A DNA stretch of 64,000 bases, taken from positions 62,001 through 126,000 of IMG/VR virus record IMGVR_UViG_3300009181_000033. The stretch is one strand, 5' to 3'. The stretch is from a virus. The position numbers and the translations under genes are program-made. Each line of letters starts with the position of its first letter. Within the stretch, counting starts at the first letter, position 1. The notes under the pieces are model-generated. The model was given only the letters and a program-made list of their open reading frames with translations, did no database searches and was not told the DNA's origin. Shown piece after piece: positions 7,000-13,898 of this stretch.

Positions 7000-7232
7000 G
7001 TGAGAACCTCTATATCATCCTCAATCTCTTCATCCTTCAACCAGGTTCTTCCAACCATTCTAACAGGGGAGGTGAGAAAAACATGGATCTCGTTGTACTT
7101 GGATCCTGGCTTCTTTGGGATGAAATCAATCACCATTCCAAACCAATCACCATAAACGTTATCAAAAACTTGATGACGATGGTAAAAATCAGGCGGAACA
7201 GGTTTGTTTCTAACCATATCACCAGGTTTCAT
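6996..7232 (-). CDS. PGD-family protein, 78 aa
   Basis: MKPGDMVRNKPVPPDFYHRH, DWFGMVIDFIPKKPGSKYNE, VFLTSPVRMVGRTWLKDEEI. First gene after the promoter at 7,239-7,267, start 6 nt from the -10, so probably translated without a leader. Confidence 0.8.
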   Translation of the reverse strand: MKPGDMVRNKPVPPDFYHRHQVFDNVYGDWFGMVIDFIPKKPGSKYNEIHVFLTSPVRMVGRTWLKDEEIEDDIEVLT

Positions 7233-7238
7233 GGTTCT

Positions 7239-7267
7239 ACCTTACCACACTCACATGTGGGTTTGCA
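7239..7267 (-). promoter_or_regulatory. TGCAAA-class promoter
   Basis: -35 TGCAAA at 7262-7267, 17-bp spacer, -10 TAAGGT at 7239-7244; ATG 6 nt away. The spacer ACCCACATGTGAGTGTGG is nearly the same as that of the 8,258 promoter. Confidence 0.8.
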
Positions 7268-7487
7268 TGGTTTGCCGGGTTGATTCCATACGATAAGCGG
7301 TTTGAGGTTCAACCACGATTAGGTCTGATTCCCTACAATGAACGATTCCTTGGGAAGGAAACAACACAGACCACCATGGAAACGGATCATAGGTTTTCGG
7401 TGTGTGACTCTCAAGCAAGAATCCATATTCAATGTCCAGATTCATTTCCCATCGAAACTTCCAACAGACAAGATCACCGGGGCTCAT
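7251..7487 (-). CDS. PGD-family protein, 78 aa
   Basis: MSPGDLVCWKFRWEMNLDIE, YGFLLESHTPKTYDPFPWWS, VLFPSQGIVHCRESDLIVVE. A 14-bp overlap with the upstream gene. The 3' end extends through the spacer and -35 of the next promoter, so transcription of this gene passes over that promoter. Confidence 0.75.
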   Translation of the reverse strand: MSPGDLVCWKFRWEMNLDIEYGFLLESHTPKTYDPFPWWSVLFPSQGIVHCRESDLIVVEPQTAYRMESTRQTMQTHM

Positions 7488-7746
7488 TTCGCTTCACTCT
7501 CTTCAAAAATGAATCCTCACCATGATCACCTGAATACAGATAATCGATATCCCTCATCACCTGTGACAGGTTTCTAAGAATAGGAATCTGTTCACGTAGG
7601 TAACTCAAAACCTCTTCACCGTAACCTCGATAATATCCCCACTCATCTTTTAGATCGTTATTCTCAATCTCGTGCTCAAGCTCATCAGCAAACTGGTGAA
7701 CCTGATAATAGATGTAACCGTTGTTATTGAAACTTCCTCCGCTCAT
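7474..7746 (-). CDS. acidic helical protein, module A copy 1, 90 aa
   Basis: MSGGSFNNNGYIYYQVHQFA opens a mostly helical, acidic protein with RDIDYLYSGDHGEDSFLKRV near the end. It is unrelated to the PGD family. A second copy, interrupted by an amber codon, lies at 9,936-10,202. Both are followed upstream by copies of the MKLYRVTFQTEILVEA gene, so a two-gene module has been duplicated. This layout (helix with YSGDxxED) resembles small phage proteins of unknown role. Confidence 0.8.
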   Translation of the reverse strand: MSGGSFNNNGYIYYQVHQFADELEHEIENNDLKDEWGYYRGYGEEVLSYLREQIPILRNLSQVMRDIDYLYSGDHGEDSFLKRVKRNEPR

Positions 7747-7994
7747 TTGCTTCCTCCTTTCAAGATTTCTTCTACGAGTAACTCAGGCTCACCCCATCTT
7801 TCGATCGAACGCCAAGGTAAAGAACCGAGCTCATTTCGCCGTAGCTGGCTCAAATCGTTGAGCTCAGTGATTCCGTAGATTTCAGCGTTCTCAATCTCTT
7901 CGTGGGCATATTTGAATCCAATTTTGCCAGCCTCGGACTCATCCTTCGCCTCTACGAGAATTTCTGTTTGAAATGTCACGCGATAAAGTTTCAT
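7743..7994 (-). CDS. module B copy 1, 83 aa
   Basis: MKLYRVTFQTEILVEAKDES is an amphipathic strand-strand-helix start; the protein ends LLVEEILKGGSK. Its paralogue is at 10,223-10,489 (MTLYRLTFQTEILVDASDER). Start set by both ATGA coupling and a promoter at 8,001-8,029 lying within the upstream gene. Function unknown. Confidence 0.8.
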   Translation of the reverse strand: MKLYRVTFQTEILVEAKDESEAGKIGFKYAHEEIENAEIYGITELNDLSQLRRNELGSLPWRSIERWGEPELLVEEILKGGSK

Positions 7995-8251
7995 GGTAGC
8001 ACTTTATCATAGTTTGGACTGGGTTTGCACTCAATGGCTACATTTGCGATCCATAATGGTTGTCCATGCACCAGGATTCTCGTGAATTCTTCACGAATCT
8101 CTAGGATGACCCCTACGTCCTCGGAATAAACAATGACAGCCTTGTGATACCCATATTCCCCTGGATAGCTAGCGTATGCTTTTCTTCCAAGATCAAGGCC
8201 ATGCATCACGGCCCACCGTGGGATCGTAGAGACCATATCACCAGGTTTCAT
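7991..8251 (-). CDS. PGD-family protein, 86 aa
   Basis: MKPGDMVSTIPRWAVMHGLD, a long insertion (RKAYASYPGEYGYHKAVIVY), then EDVGVILEIREEFTRILVHG. Its 3' end contains an internal promoter for the module B gene, so that gene can be expressed separately. Confidence 0.8.
   Translation of the reverse strand: MKPGDMVSTIPRWAVMHGLDLGRKAYASYPGEYGYHKAVIVYSEDVGVILEIREEFTRILVHGQPLWIANVAIECKPSPNYDKVLP
8001..8029 (-). promoter_or_regulatory. TGCAAA-class promoter, intragenic
   Basis: -35 TGCAAA at 8024-8029, 17-bp spacer, -10 TAAAGT at 8001-8006; ATG 7994 is 6 nt away. Lies within the 3' end of the upstream coding region. Confidence 0.7.
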
Positions 8252-8257
8252 GGTTTT

Positions 8258-8286
8258 ATCTTACCACACTCACGTGTGGGTTTGCA
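8258..8286 (-). promoter_or_regulatory. TGCAAA-class promoter
   Basis: -35 TGCAAA at 8281-8286, 17-bp spacer, -10 TAAGAT at 8258-8263; ATG 8251 is 6 nt away. Confidence 0.8.
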
Positions 8287-8293
8287 CCGGGTT

Positions 8294-8563
8294 TCATGAT
8301 AACTTCTTGATATACACGAGTGGCAACCAACCGATTCCGGTGGGACAAACTATCCTTGCCCAAACACCATCGAGTTCTGGTGGGTCATACTTGTTGACAT
8401 TCATAATTTCCACAATGGTTCCAATGTGATCATAGTGGAATCGAGCAGTAGACTCAAGCCGAGTGGACCAGATACCGGGGGAAGAGTAGAACAAAACATC
8501 AGGCTCAGGATGGTTACGATTCTGGATTCGTTTGTTGAGGATGACAAGATCACCGGGTTTCAT
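8294..8563 (-). CDS. PGD-family protein, 89 aa
   Basis: MKPGDLVILNKRIQNRNHPE, a loop, YDHIGTIVEIMNVNKYDPPE, then RIVCPTGIGWLPLVYIKKLS. ATGG coupling: its start overlaps the stop of the AAA ATPase gene by 4 bp. Close paralogue of the gene at 6,518. Confidence 0.8.
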   Translation of the reverse strand: MKPGDLVILNKRIQNRNHPEPDVLFYSSPGIWSTRLESTARFHYDHIGTIVEIMNVNKYDPPELDGVWARIVCPTGIGWLPLVYIKKLS

Positions 8564-9558
8564 GGCACCCGAGAGAACACCTTATCGAGTGACATCCCAT
8601 CCGTTTCATCAACCAACCGTGTGTCACCTAGGATCTTCATTCGGGTATCCCGGGAAGGTGGACCAAACTCACGAACGAACTTGAACCTGGAAGGGCGGTT
8701 CTTGATGGAGTCATCGATTCGACTGATGTTGTTTGCTGTCATGATGAAAACATTCCCCCTGTAATCATTGTGCACCCCATCGAGGGCATTGATGATTGCA
8801 TCAAATGTGAACTTCACCTGATCGTTCTTCATGGAACACTCCCTCCCGTCAAAGTAGTTATCAAAGTCCTCGAGGAGAACGATTGAGCGAGGAGGAACGG
8901 AGGCGAACATCATTGCAACATCCAGGTTGTTGTACTCCGGATTGAGGTAGACAACATTGATGGGCAAGGAATACTTTCGCGAGAGATACTTTACGAACTG
9001 TGTCTTTCCGTTTCCTGGTGGGCCATAGAGGAGGCAGCCTGTCTTGTTTGACTCTCCCGAGAGCACCTTTACAACATCCCGCTCAATGTCATTGTAGAGT
9101 TCCTTGTCAAGGACGGGTTCTGTATGAGGATCACACTTGAGTTCCCCCAGCCTGTCACAACCGTGAGGCGTGAGGGCCATCACGGGAGCATAATCTGAAT
9201 CGGTCTCACGGGTGAGGAGTTTGTTGATATTCTCACGGTTCCACCTCATGAACGTGAGGACCGTCATCTCCTCCTTTCCTTGCCATCCGGCAGTGAGCAA
9301 CCTCTCTCCACGAGAGAAATACATGTAAACTCCCCGAAGTTTCACGATTGCATCATAGGTGTTCGGAAACTTTGGCTCGGAAACGTGCTCACCAGCCAGG
9401 ACCCACTTGAACTGTGCCTCCTTTTCAATCAAACTGATTACCCTCTTGGAGGTGTCGTTGTCCAGCCGATACGAACCAGTCAACAAGTACTTGAAGATTG
9501 CCCAGATCGATACAAATGTAGAACCAAGAATTCCAATCAATCCAAAGAATGTGTTCAT
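8560..9558 (-). CDS. membrane-anchored AAA ATPase, BCS1-like, 332 aa
   Basis: Residues about 5-27 form one transmembrane helix (LIGILGSTFVSIWAIFKYLL), followed by a soluble region and a AAA core: Walker A GPPGNGKTQ near residue 165, Walker B IVLLEDFDNYF, sensor MTANNISRID and RPSRFKFVREF as arginine-finger region. This order (N-terminal membrane helix, one AAA domain, DxxNR-type RPSR) is that of BCS1-like ATPases, which thread or remodel proteins at membranes. The three tiny membrane proteins upstream (9,563-9,939) may be its partners; that is inference. Confidence 0.82.
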   Translation of the reverse strand: MNTFFGLIGILGSTFVSIWAIFKYLLTGSYRLDNDTSKRVISLIEKEAQFKWVLAGEHVSEPKFPNTYDAIVKLRGVYMYFSRGERLLTAGWQGKEEMTVLTFMRWNRENINKLLTRETDSDYAPVMALTPHGCDRLGELKCDPHTEPVLDKELYNDIERDVVKVLSGESNKTGCLLYGPPGNGKTQFVKYLSRKYSLPINVVYLNPEYNNLDVAMMFASVPPRSIVLLEDFDNYFDGRECSMKNDQVKFTFDAIINALDGVHNDYRGNVFIMTANNISRIDDSIKNRPSRFKFVREFGPPSRDTRMKILGDTRLVDETDGMSLDKVFSRVP

Positions 9559-9562
9559 TTAT

Positions 9563-9805
9563 TTAACCACCAGAATCTTTCGCCATCCAAAGGCCAAAAG
9601 GTAGACCCGAAAGAGCCGAGATCCAGAACCAGTTCCACCAACCCATGAAAGCGTAACCCGTGAAGAGATTAACACCTACCCAAACGAATGATCCCATGGC
9701 AAGGAAAGCTCCTGGGAACACAACACACCATGCCAAAATCCTGATGAAACCCGGAAATACTGTGGCAATTGCCGCCAGAATTGCTGTCATTACAATGAAT
9801 TGCAT
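9563..9805 (-). CDS. small membrane protein, 80 aa
   Basis: MQFIVMTAILAAIATVFPGF begins a protein with three hydrophobic stretches (about residues 3-20, 25-48, 55-75) and a WWNWFWISALSG motif. Start at ATG 9805; the longer frame upstream overlaps the preceding 43-residue gene. It lies 4 bp before the AAA ATPase start and is likely cotranscribed with it. Confidence 0.72.
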   Translation of the reverse strand: MQFIVMTAILAAIATVFPGFIRILAWCVVFPGAFLAMGSFVWVGVNLFTGYAFMGWWNWFWISALSGLPFGLWMAKDSGG

Positions 9806-9807
9806 TT

Positions 9808-9939
9808 TTACCTCGTGAAGATCTTGATGAGAACAATCACAATGAAACACGGGATCACAATTGAGGCTACTGTACCCCACATCAACCAGGTCGCCATCTT
9901 CAGGAACCACGTAACTGCGTCAACCAAAACATTAATCAT
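9808..9939 (-). CDS. single-pass membrane peptide, 43 aa
   Basis: MINVLVDAVTWFLKMATWLM then GTVASIVIPCFIVIVLIKIF and a basic end (TR). One long hydrophobic helix with a positive C-terminus. ATGA overlap with the pseudogene upstream and 2 bp before the next start. Size and topology resemble phage holin-like or inhibitor peptides, but no function can be assigned. Confidence 0.65.
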   Translation of the reverse strand: MINVLVDAVTWFLKMATWLMWGTVASIVIPCFIVIVLIKIFTR

Positions 9940-10202
9940 AAATTCTTCTTCACCCTCTCTAGGAACGAATCCTCATCGTGATCACCAGAATACAGGTAAT
10001 CAATGTCCCTCATCACCTGCGACATCTTTCTAAGAATAGGAATCTGTTCACGCAGGTAACTCAACACATCTTCACTGTAACCTGGGCAATATCCCTACTC
10101 ATCTTTTCGATCATTATTCTCAATCGCATGCTCAAGTTCATCAACAAACTGACTCACCTGATAATAAATGTACCCATTCGAATTGAAGTGTCCGCCTGAC
10201 AT
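9936..10202 (-). pseudogene. module A copy 2, interrupted by in-frame TAG
   Basis: MSGGHFNSNGYIYYQVSQFV matches the gene at 7,474-7,746 through its length, but codon 36 is TAG (10,095-10,097) where copy 1 has Trp (KDEWGYY). The frame then continues intact to a TGA at 9,936. No tRNA with a CTA anticodon was found in the window, so readthrough is not supported. A 35-residue N-terminal fragment would be made; otherwise this is recent decay or a base-call error. Confidence 0.75.
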
Positions 10203-10222
10203 AATTTCCTCCTACAGCTCTT

Positions 10223-10489
10223 TCACGCAGAGTTTCTTTCTCTCAGGATTTCTTCAACAGTTAGTTCAGGTTCCTTTGCCAAATCACGTTGGATGTTTCT
10301 CCACGGCAAAGAACCACGTTCACCTCGAAGGAGTTGATCCTCTGCTGTGATCTCCTTGATGGAATACACGTTCGTATTTCCATTACCAATCTCCTCTTCT
10401 AGATTATTGTACCCAATTCGTTCTGCCTCACGTTCATCCGAGGCATCCACCAAGATCTCTGTTTGAAATGTCAGCCTATAAAGGGTCAT
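10223..10489 (-). CDS. module B copy 2, 88 aa
   Basis: MTLYRLTFQTEILVDASDER, then an acidic middle with IGNGNTNVYSIKEI and an ELTVEEILRERNSA end. About half the residues match the copy at 7,743. ATG lies 6 nt after the -10 at 10,496. The duplicated module is separated from copy 1 by the AAA ATPase and membrane genes. Confidence 0.8.
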   Translation of the reverse strand: MTLYRLTFQTEILVDASDEREAERIGYNNLEEEIGNGNTNVYSIKEITAEDQLLRGERGSLPWRNIQRDLAKEPELTVEEILRERNSA

Positions 10490-10495
10490 GTCACT

Positions 10496-10524
10496 ACCTT
10501 AAACCACAAGGTATCAGATTTGCA
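10496..10524 (-). promoter_or_regulatory. TGCAAA-class promoter
   Basis: -35 TGCAAA at 10519-10524, 17-bp spacer, -10 TAAGGT at 10496-10501; ATG 6 nt away. Confidence 0.75.
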
Positions 10525-10783
10525 CATCTACATTCATTACTGTTCCAGGAGAAATCAACTTAATCTCATCCTCTTCCTCCACGAAAATTTCTTTCACAAC
10601 ACCTTCACACAAAAGTTTTAAGGTTGAATATGAAGTTTCCCAACGCCCAAATGGATCTTGATTTTGACCTTCATCGTGATTCAATACCACACCCACAATC
10701 ACACCACATTCCATTCCTTCCCAAATCTTGGTAATCTTAATCAAATTACCCCTCATCAAACCTAAACACTGTGATCTAGACAT
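10514..10783 (-). CDS. PGD-like variant (MRGNLIKI), 89 aa
   Basis: The start at 10783 (MSRSQCLGLMRGNLIKITKI) has GGGGGA 8 nt upstream; an alternative start at Met 10 would give the canonical family beginning. GVIVGVVLNHDEGQNQDPFG is block two, and VKEIFVEEEDEIKLI is the acidic third block. First gene of the transcript leftward of the terminator at 10,884. Confidence 0.7.
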   Translation of the reverse strand: MSRSQCLGLMRGNLIKITKIWEGMECGVIVGVVLNHDEGQNQDPFGRWETSYSTLKLLCEGVVKEIFVEEEDEIKLISPGTVMNVDVQI

Positions 10784-10883
10784 ACTTGAATCCCCCAAAG
10801 GTTAATCACGTAAGAAGAATGTCACCACCCACACTCGACAAATTCTCAACAAATTCCATCACTCATTTCCTTCCACATAAAAC

Positions 10884-10918
10884 TTCGGTCGGATCCCCAC
10901 AAAGAAAATCCGACCGAA
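10884..10918. terminator. CGGTCGGA-class bidirectional terminator
   Basis: 11-bp stem TTCGGTCGGAT/ATCCGACCGAA with GTTTT after it on either strand. It ends the adhesin gene at 10,947 and shields the run to its left. Nearly the same stem recurs at 19,180 and 54,756, in each case next to an adhesin gene. Confidence 0.8.
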
Positions 10919-10946
10919 ATTGTTTTAATCGTGTTTAATCATTAAA

Positions 10947-11825
10947 TCAAACCAACCCACCACGAGTCATCAGATCCGTAGTCACAGCGGCACGCTGAGA
11001 ATCGGTCAGAGAACCCTTCCAGATGTGAAGTTGTGAGATTGAAACGTTAAGATCTTTACCCACCAACATTTGGTTTACTGTGATTGCACTTCTTCCACCA
11101 TTTCCATACTGCGCAAAAGAACCATCGTCTTGATAGACAGTTTTACTGACACCATTTTGCCAGAACTTGAACTGACCTGCTGCAGTAGATGCAGATGTAC
11201 CAGTGTATTCCATCAACCACAATTGAGGCACTGCTGTAATATTTGCATCACACTTGAAATTTCCCAAATTATTAATGGTGGATCTTCTGGAGAAATAAAC
11301 ACCAGATCCGTAACCGTAAAGACCTGGTGCTCTACAGAACATATTGCCATCAGTCGTGCTCATGAACGCAGCTAAACCGACAACACCACCAGCATGTGTA
11401 GCACCTTGACCCGAAGTGGGGATAATTAACGCAGCAACCGTGTATGCACCTGTATATCCAGAAATTTTTGACGCCCAATCATTTGCTTTTAAGTATAAAT
11501 CTCCTCCCAAAACAGCAGTTGGTAGTGTTATGCCATTTGAAGACCATCCAGAAGCTCTATATTCTGGTCCATAGTTCGAACCAACGGTCAAGTTTTGTAC
11601 GGCACTGCTGTCTGGAATAGATGAAATTCTACTAGTTCCAGAAACACTGGCAAATGTAGCTGATGCTACATCCCAGTGACTTTGCTCCAAACCTGCAATC
11701 ACGTAAGCGGGATCAGAGCTCCCACCCCCTGATGATGAGACCCCAACTCCCATTGAGGTGCTTTTTGTCGTGTCACCGTTGATCACAACTTGTTTACTTG
11801 TATCTCCACTTATTGTTATCGGCAT
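10947..11825 (-). CDS. LamG/ConA-like adhesin or tail appendage, 292 aa
   Basis: The N-terminus MPITISGDTSKQVVINGDTT resembles the GDMTK repeats that open the large adhesins at 19,239 and 51,565, so it is a likely virion-attachment segment. A GSS-rich linker follows, then one concanavalin-like domain (about residues 90-275: GAYTVAALIIPTSG, QLWLMEYTGT, FKFWQNGV, ISQLHIWKGSLTDSQRAAVT). The final motif is the usual end of LamG-like domains. RBS AGGAG 8 nt before ATG 11825. Predicted surface-glycan binding. Confidence 0.78.
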   Translation of the reverse strand: MPITISGDTSKQVVINGDTTKSTSMGVGVSSSGGGSSDPAYVIAGLEQSHWDVASATFASVSGTSRISSIPDSSAVQNLTVGSNYGPEYRASGWSSNGITLPTAVLGGDLYLKANDWASKISGYTGAYTVAALIIPTSGQGATHAGGVVGLAAFMSTTDGNMFCRAPGLYGYGSGVYFSRRSTINNLGNFKCDANITAVPQLWLMEYTGTSASTAAGQFKFWQNGVSKTVYQDDGSFAQYGNGGRSAITVNQMLVGKDLNVSISQLHIWKGSLTDSQRAAVTTDLMTRGGLV

Positions 11826-12021
11826 AATTTTTCTCCTATGGGTTAAGAATCCTTAATGAATTCTGTGCAAATAAGTATGGTGCAACTGCGGGAAACAAAT
11901 TACGTGAATGTTTGTAACATGATCTGATGCCCACATATACGAACAATTGGTTTGAGATCACAGGTGTAAAAAACTTTTTTCTATCTCTTCTCTCTTCATG
12001 CCAACACCATAAACTACCCCA
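11826..12021. other. intergenic region upstream of adhesin
   Basis: 196 bases without a credible gene. It has an AT-rich stretch and a ACTTATTTG box about 45 nt before the adhesin ribosome site on the minus strand, a possible late promoter, but nothing decisive. Confidence 0.4.
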
Positions 12022-12234
12022 CTAACTCTTTTCACAAACCACCTCAAACTCCACCACATCAAAGAGATCACAGATATCTTTCATCCGACCTCGGTGGGTT
12101 ATTCCATTACTCAACAGGTACTTGTAGGACAATCCCCAGGTGTCTTCAGTCACCGACAGGATAACTCCGGTCAAGTTTGAATGTCCATTTCTCTGCAGGT
12201 ACTCGTTTGGAAGTAATAGATCACCAGGTTTCAT
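12022..12234 (-). CDS. PGD-family protein, 70 aa
   Basis: MKPGDLLLPNEYLQRNGHSN, LTGVILSVTEDTWGLSYKYL, LLSNGITHRGRMKDICDLFD. ATGA overlap with the upstream gene. Last gene of its run; nothing after it reads in the same direction until the adhesin. Confidence 0.78.
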   Translation of the reverse strand: MKPGDLLLPNEYLQRNGHSNLTGVILSVTEDTWGLSYKYLLSNGITHRGRMKDICDLFDVVEFEVVCEKS

Positions 12235-12431
12235 TCCACCAACTCCAGGTAATTTCGATGAAGTCTAACAATCATCTTGCCCGTGTCAGGGTGACCCACC
12301 CTCAACACCTGCAACATCTCCAGCTGGTATTTGGTGTACTTCTTCCCTTTGGTGGGTACGTACTCCGGACCAAGCACCACCCCAAGAATGTCGGGTGAAG
12401 TCTTGAATCGAACCAGGTTACCAGGCTTCAT
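12231..12431 (-). CDS. PGD-family protein, 66 aa
   Basis: MKPGNLVRFKTSPDILGVVL has Asn for Asp; a TKYQLEMLQVLRVGHPDTGK segment replaces block two. ATG lies 6 nt after the -10 at 12,438. Confidence 0.78.
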   Translation of the reverse strand: MKPGNLVRFKTSPDILGVVLGPEYVPTKGKKYTKYQLEMLQVLRVGHPDTGKMIVRLHRNYLELVE

Positions 12432-12437
12432 GATTCA

Positions 12438-12466
12438 AACTTACCACACTGAAATGGGGGTTTGCA
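12438..12466 (-). promoter_or_regulatory. TGCAAA-class promoter
   Basis: -35 TGCAAA at 12461-12466, 17-bp spacer, -10 TAAGTT at 12438-12443; ATG 6 nt away. Confidence 0.75.
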
Positions 12467-12595
12467 CCCGTGCCTAGATCTCCACATCATCTTATCTTTT
12501 GCGCGCCAAGTGAACAACCCGTGGAACCTTCCGATCTCCACGCACAACCTCTTGTTCCGACCCTCCATCGATCTCTTGGATGGGATGCTGAATAA

Positions 12596-12616
12596 CTTAC
12601 GGCACAAGGCCGTAAG
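12596..12616. repeat. right-end hairpin of IS element 2
   Basis: Perfect 8-bp stem CTTACGGC/GCCGTAAG with a 5-base loop. The tnpB stop codon lies inside it, as in element 1. Confidence 0.85.
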
Positions 12617-13688
12617 GTTCGAGGGTAGTCTTGCCTTCATCGACTTTACCCTTTAGGGACTTCAGCTCGGACGGTTTTGCCGTCCTTCGGCCCTTCCTGC
12701 AAATCTCTTTCTTCACAGGATCGATCTTTAGGCGTAATGCGATGTTGAAAGCTGCATTCACGTCCGCATGATCAATGTGTTCACAGTGCAAACAGTGAAA
12801 CACTTTTCCATTTCTGCTCTCTTTATCAACGACTCCGCAACGAGAACACGAGGTTGATGTCCAAGCAGGATCAACAACGTTCAACTCTACACCTTGCTCC
12901 TTGGCTTTGTAAGTGAGAAGCATTCTCACTTGATAGAACGGCCAAGAGTTCAAAGTATGATTTCCTTGTTTGCGGTACTTCTTCGTACAATCTTTTCTGA
13001 TCCCTGAGAGATCTTCTAACTTAATTCCAACTCCACTTTTCTTTGCTTCTTTGACTATTGTAGTTGTGATCTTGTGAATCGTATCGGTCGTCTTCCTTCT
13101 CTCACGATCCTTGATCTTCTTCAGCTGTGACCACTGCTTCTTCTCTTGCAGGTTCTGCCTAATATTCTTATACTTCTTCTTCAAGAAGGGAATCTGTTTT
13201 CCAAACTTCTTGATTTTTCCTGTCTGCGGATTTGCCACAACAATGGAGTGAGAAGTTGAGTTAAGATCGATGCCGATGAAACCTTTAGGTTCATCGACCT
13301 GTTGATCAGGGAAAGTCACAGAAACATAAGCCCAAGTTTTATCAATCTCAACTTGATTAAGCTTTGTCCAATCAGAAGGAAACCAACAGCGAAATTCTAC
13401 CCTAAGACTTGGAATCCGTAGTTTCCTAGTTTCTGCATCAAACTTTAGATTTTGACCAGGAACCGTTAGTTTAACCTTTTTTGGGTTAACTGATTTGATC
13501 TTCTTATTCAGTCCATACTTTCTAACGATCTGATTAGCAATCTCAGATTTTAGGCCGATATGTTTAATAGCTTTTGTTGAGACGAGACCATTTTCAAGAG
13601 CGTACTGAGCAACTTTAATTGCCTTCTCAAAGAGAGAAGGCTCAAAGCTTACACCATGTTTCACCTTGAATGTCTTGATCATCTCCAT
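12597..13688 (-). CDS. tnpB: TnpB RNA-guided nuclease, 363 aa
   Basis: RuvC motifs: GFIGIDLNSTSHSIVV (Asp), IKLEDLSGIR (Glu), HADVNAAFNI (Asp). Zinc finger CSRCG ... CLHC. It is clearly diverged from the first TnpB (different N-terminal domain, MIKTFKVKHGVSFEPSLFEK), yet both end in GLVP because their stops lie in the same hairpin. The expected target-adjacent motif, read from the left flank, is (T)ATTC. Start ATG 13,688 or the Met two codons later. Confidence 0.92.
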   Translation of the reverse strand: MEMIKTFKVKHGVSFEPSLFEKAIKVAQYALENGLVSTKAIKHIGLKSEIANQIVRKYGLNKKIKSVNPKKVKLTVPGQNLKFDAETRKLRIPSLRVEFRCWFPSDWTKLNQVEIDKTWAYVSVTFPDQQVDEPKGFIGIDLNSTSHSIVVANPQTGKIKKFGKQIPFLKKKYKNIRQNLQEKKQWSQLKKIKDRERRKTTDTIHKITTTIVKEAKKSGVGIKLEDLSGIRKDCTKKYRKQGNHTLNSWPFYQVRMLLTYKAKEQGVELNVVDPAWTSTSCSRCGVVDKESRNGKVFHCLHCEHIDHADVNAAFNIALRLKIDPVKKEICRKGRRTAKPSELKSLKGKVDEGKTTLEPYGLVP

Positions 13689-13732
13689 AATAAGTATTCT
13701 TTACTTAAGAAAAGTACTAAACAAAAATTCAT

Positions 13733-13754
13733 GATACGGCACAAGGCCGATATC
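13733..13754. repeat. left-end hairpin of IS element 2
   Basis: Stem GATACGGC/GCCGATATC with one bulged A and loop ACAAG on the plus strand. Confidence 0.8.
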
Positions 13755-13898
13755 CTTTCTTTTTGTTAGCGTGTAAAGTAGCACATGCGAATATTAAATC
13801 GATAGGAAATTACCCACTCAAATCCCGTGCGTTTGCTCTTGCCGGTCTTCGGATCGTAACGAACACCTGTCCAGGAAAAATTCATAGGTTCACCTTCA

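Larger units (their letters stand above)
12590..13788 (-). mobile_element. IS605-type element 2, tnpB only
   Basis: About 1.2 kb, bounded by ATTC at both ends (12,590-12,593 within the element end and 13,789-13,792 in the flank). Terminal hairpins at 12,596-12,616 and 13,733-13,754 have the same CTTGT loop as element 1 and 19 identical adjoining bases at the left end. It lacks tnpA, so it is presumably moved in trans by a TnpA such as that of element 1. In-frame restoration of the host gene fixes both ends to the base. Confidence 0.88.
12492..13885 (-). pseudogene. 64-residue gene split by IS element 2
   Basis: The 5' part (13,789-13,885, MNFSWTGVRYDPKTGKSKRT ...) and the 3' part (12,492-12,589) are separated by element 2. 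Deleting 12,590-13,788 joins ATTC to the flank in frame and gives 64 residues ending VPRVVHLARKR with a TAA stop. The reconstructed start has AAGGTG upstream and lies 13 bp after the phosphoesterase stop, matching the gene spacing of this run. Function unknown. Confidence 0.85.

Noticed and set aside
12428-12640. 70-residue frame over the right end of element 2
   Set aside because: A different frame restores the split gene exactly and has a natural stop; this one crosses the promoter and is a shadow.
1143-13788. Composite transposon formed by the two IS elements
   Set aside because: IS605-type elements act through single-stranded ends and in this case each end pair is complete; phage genes between them are continuous with the rest of the run.
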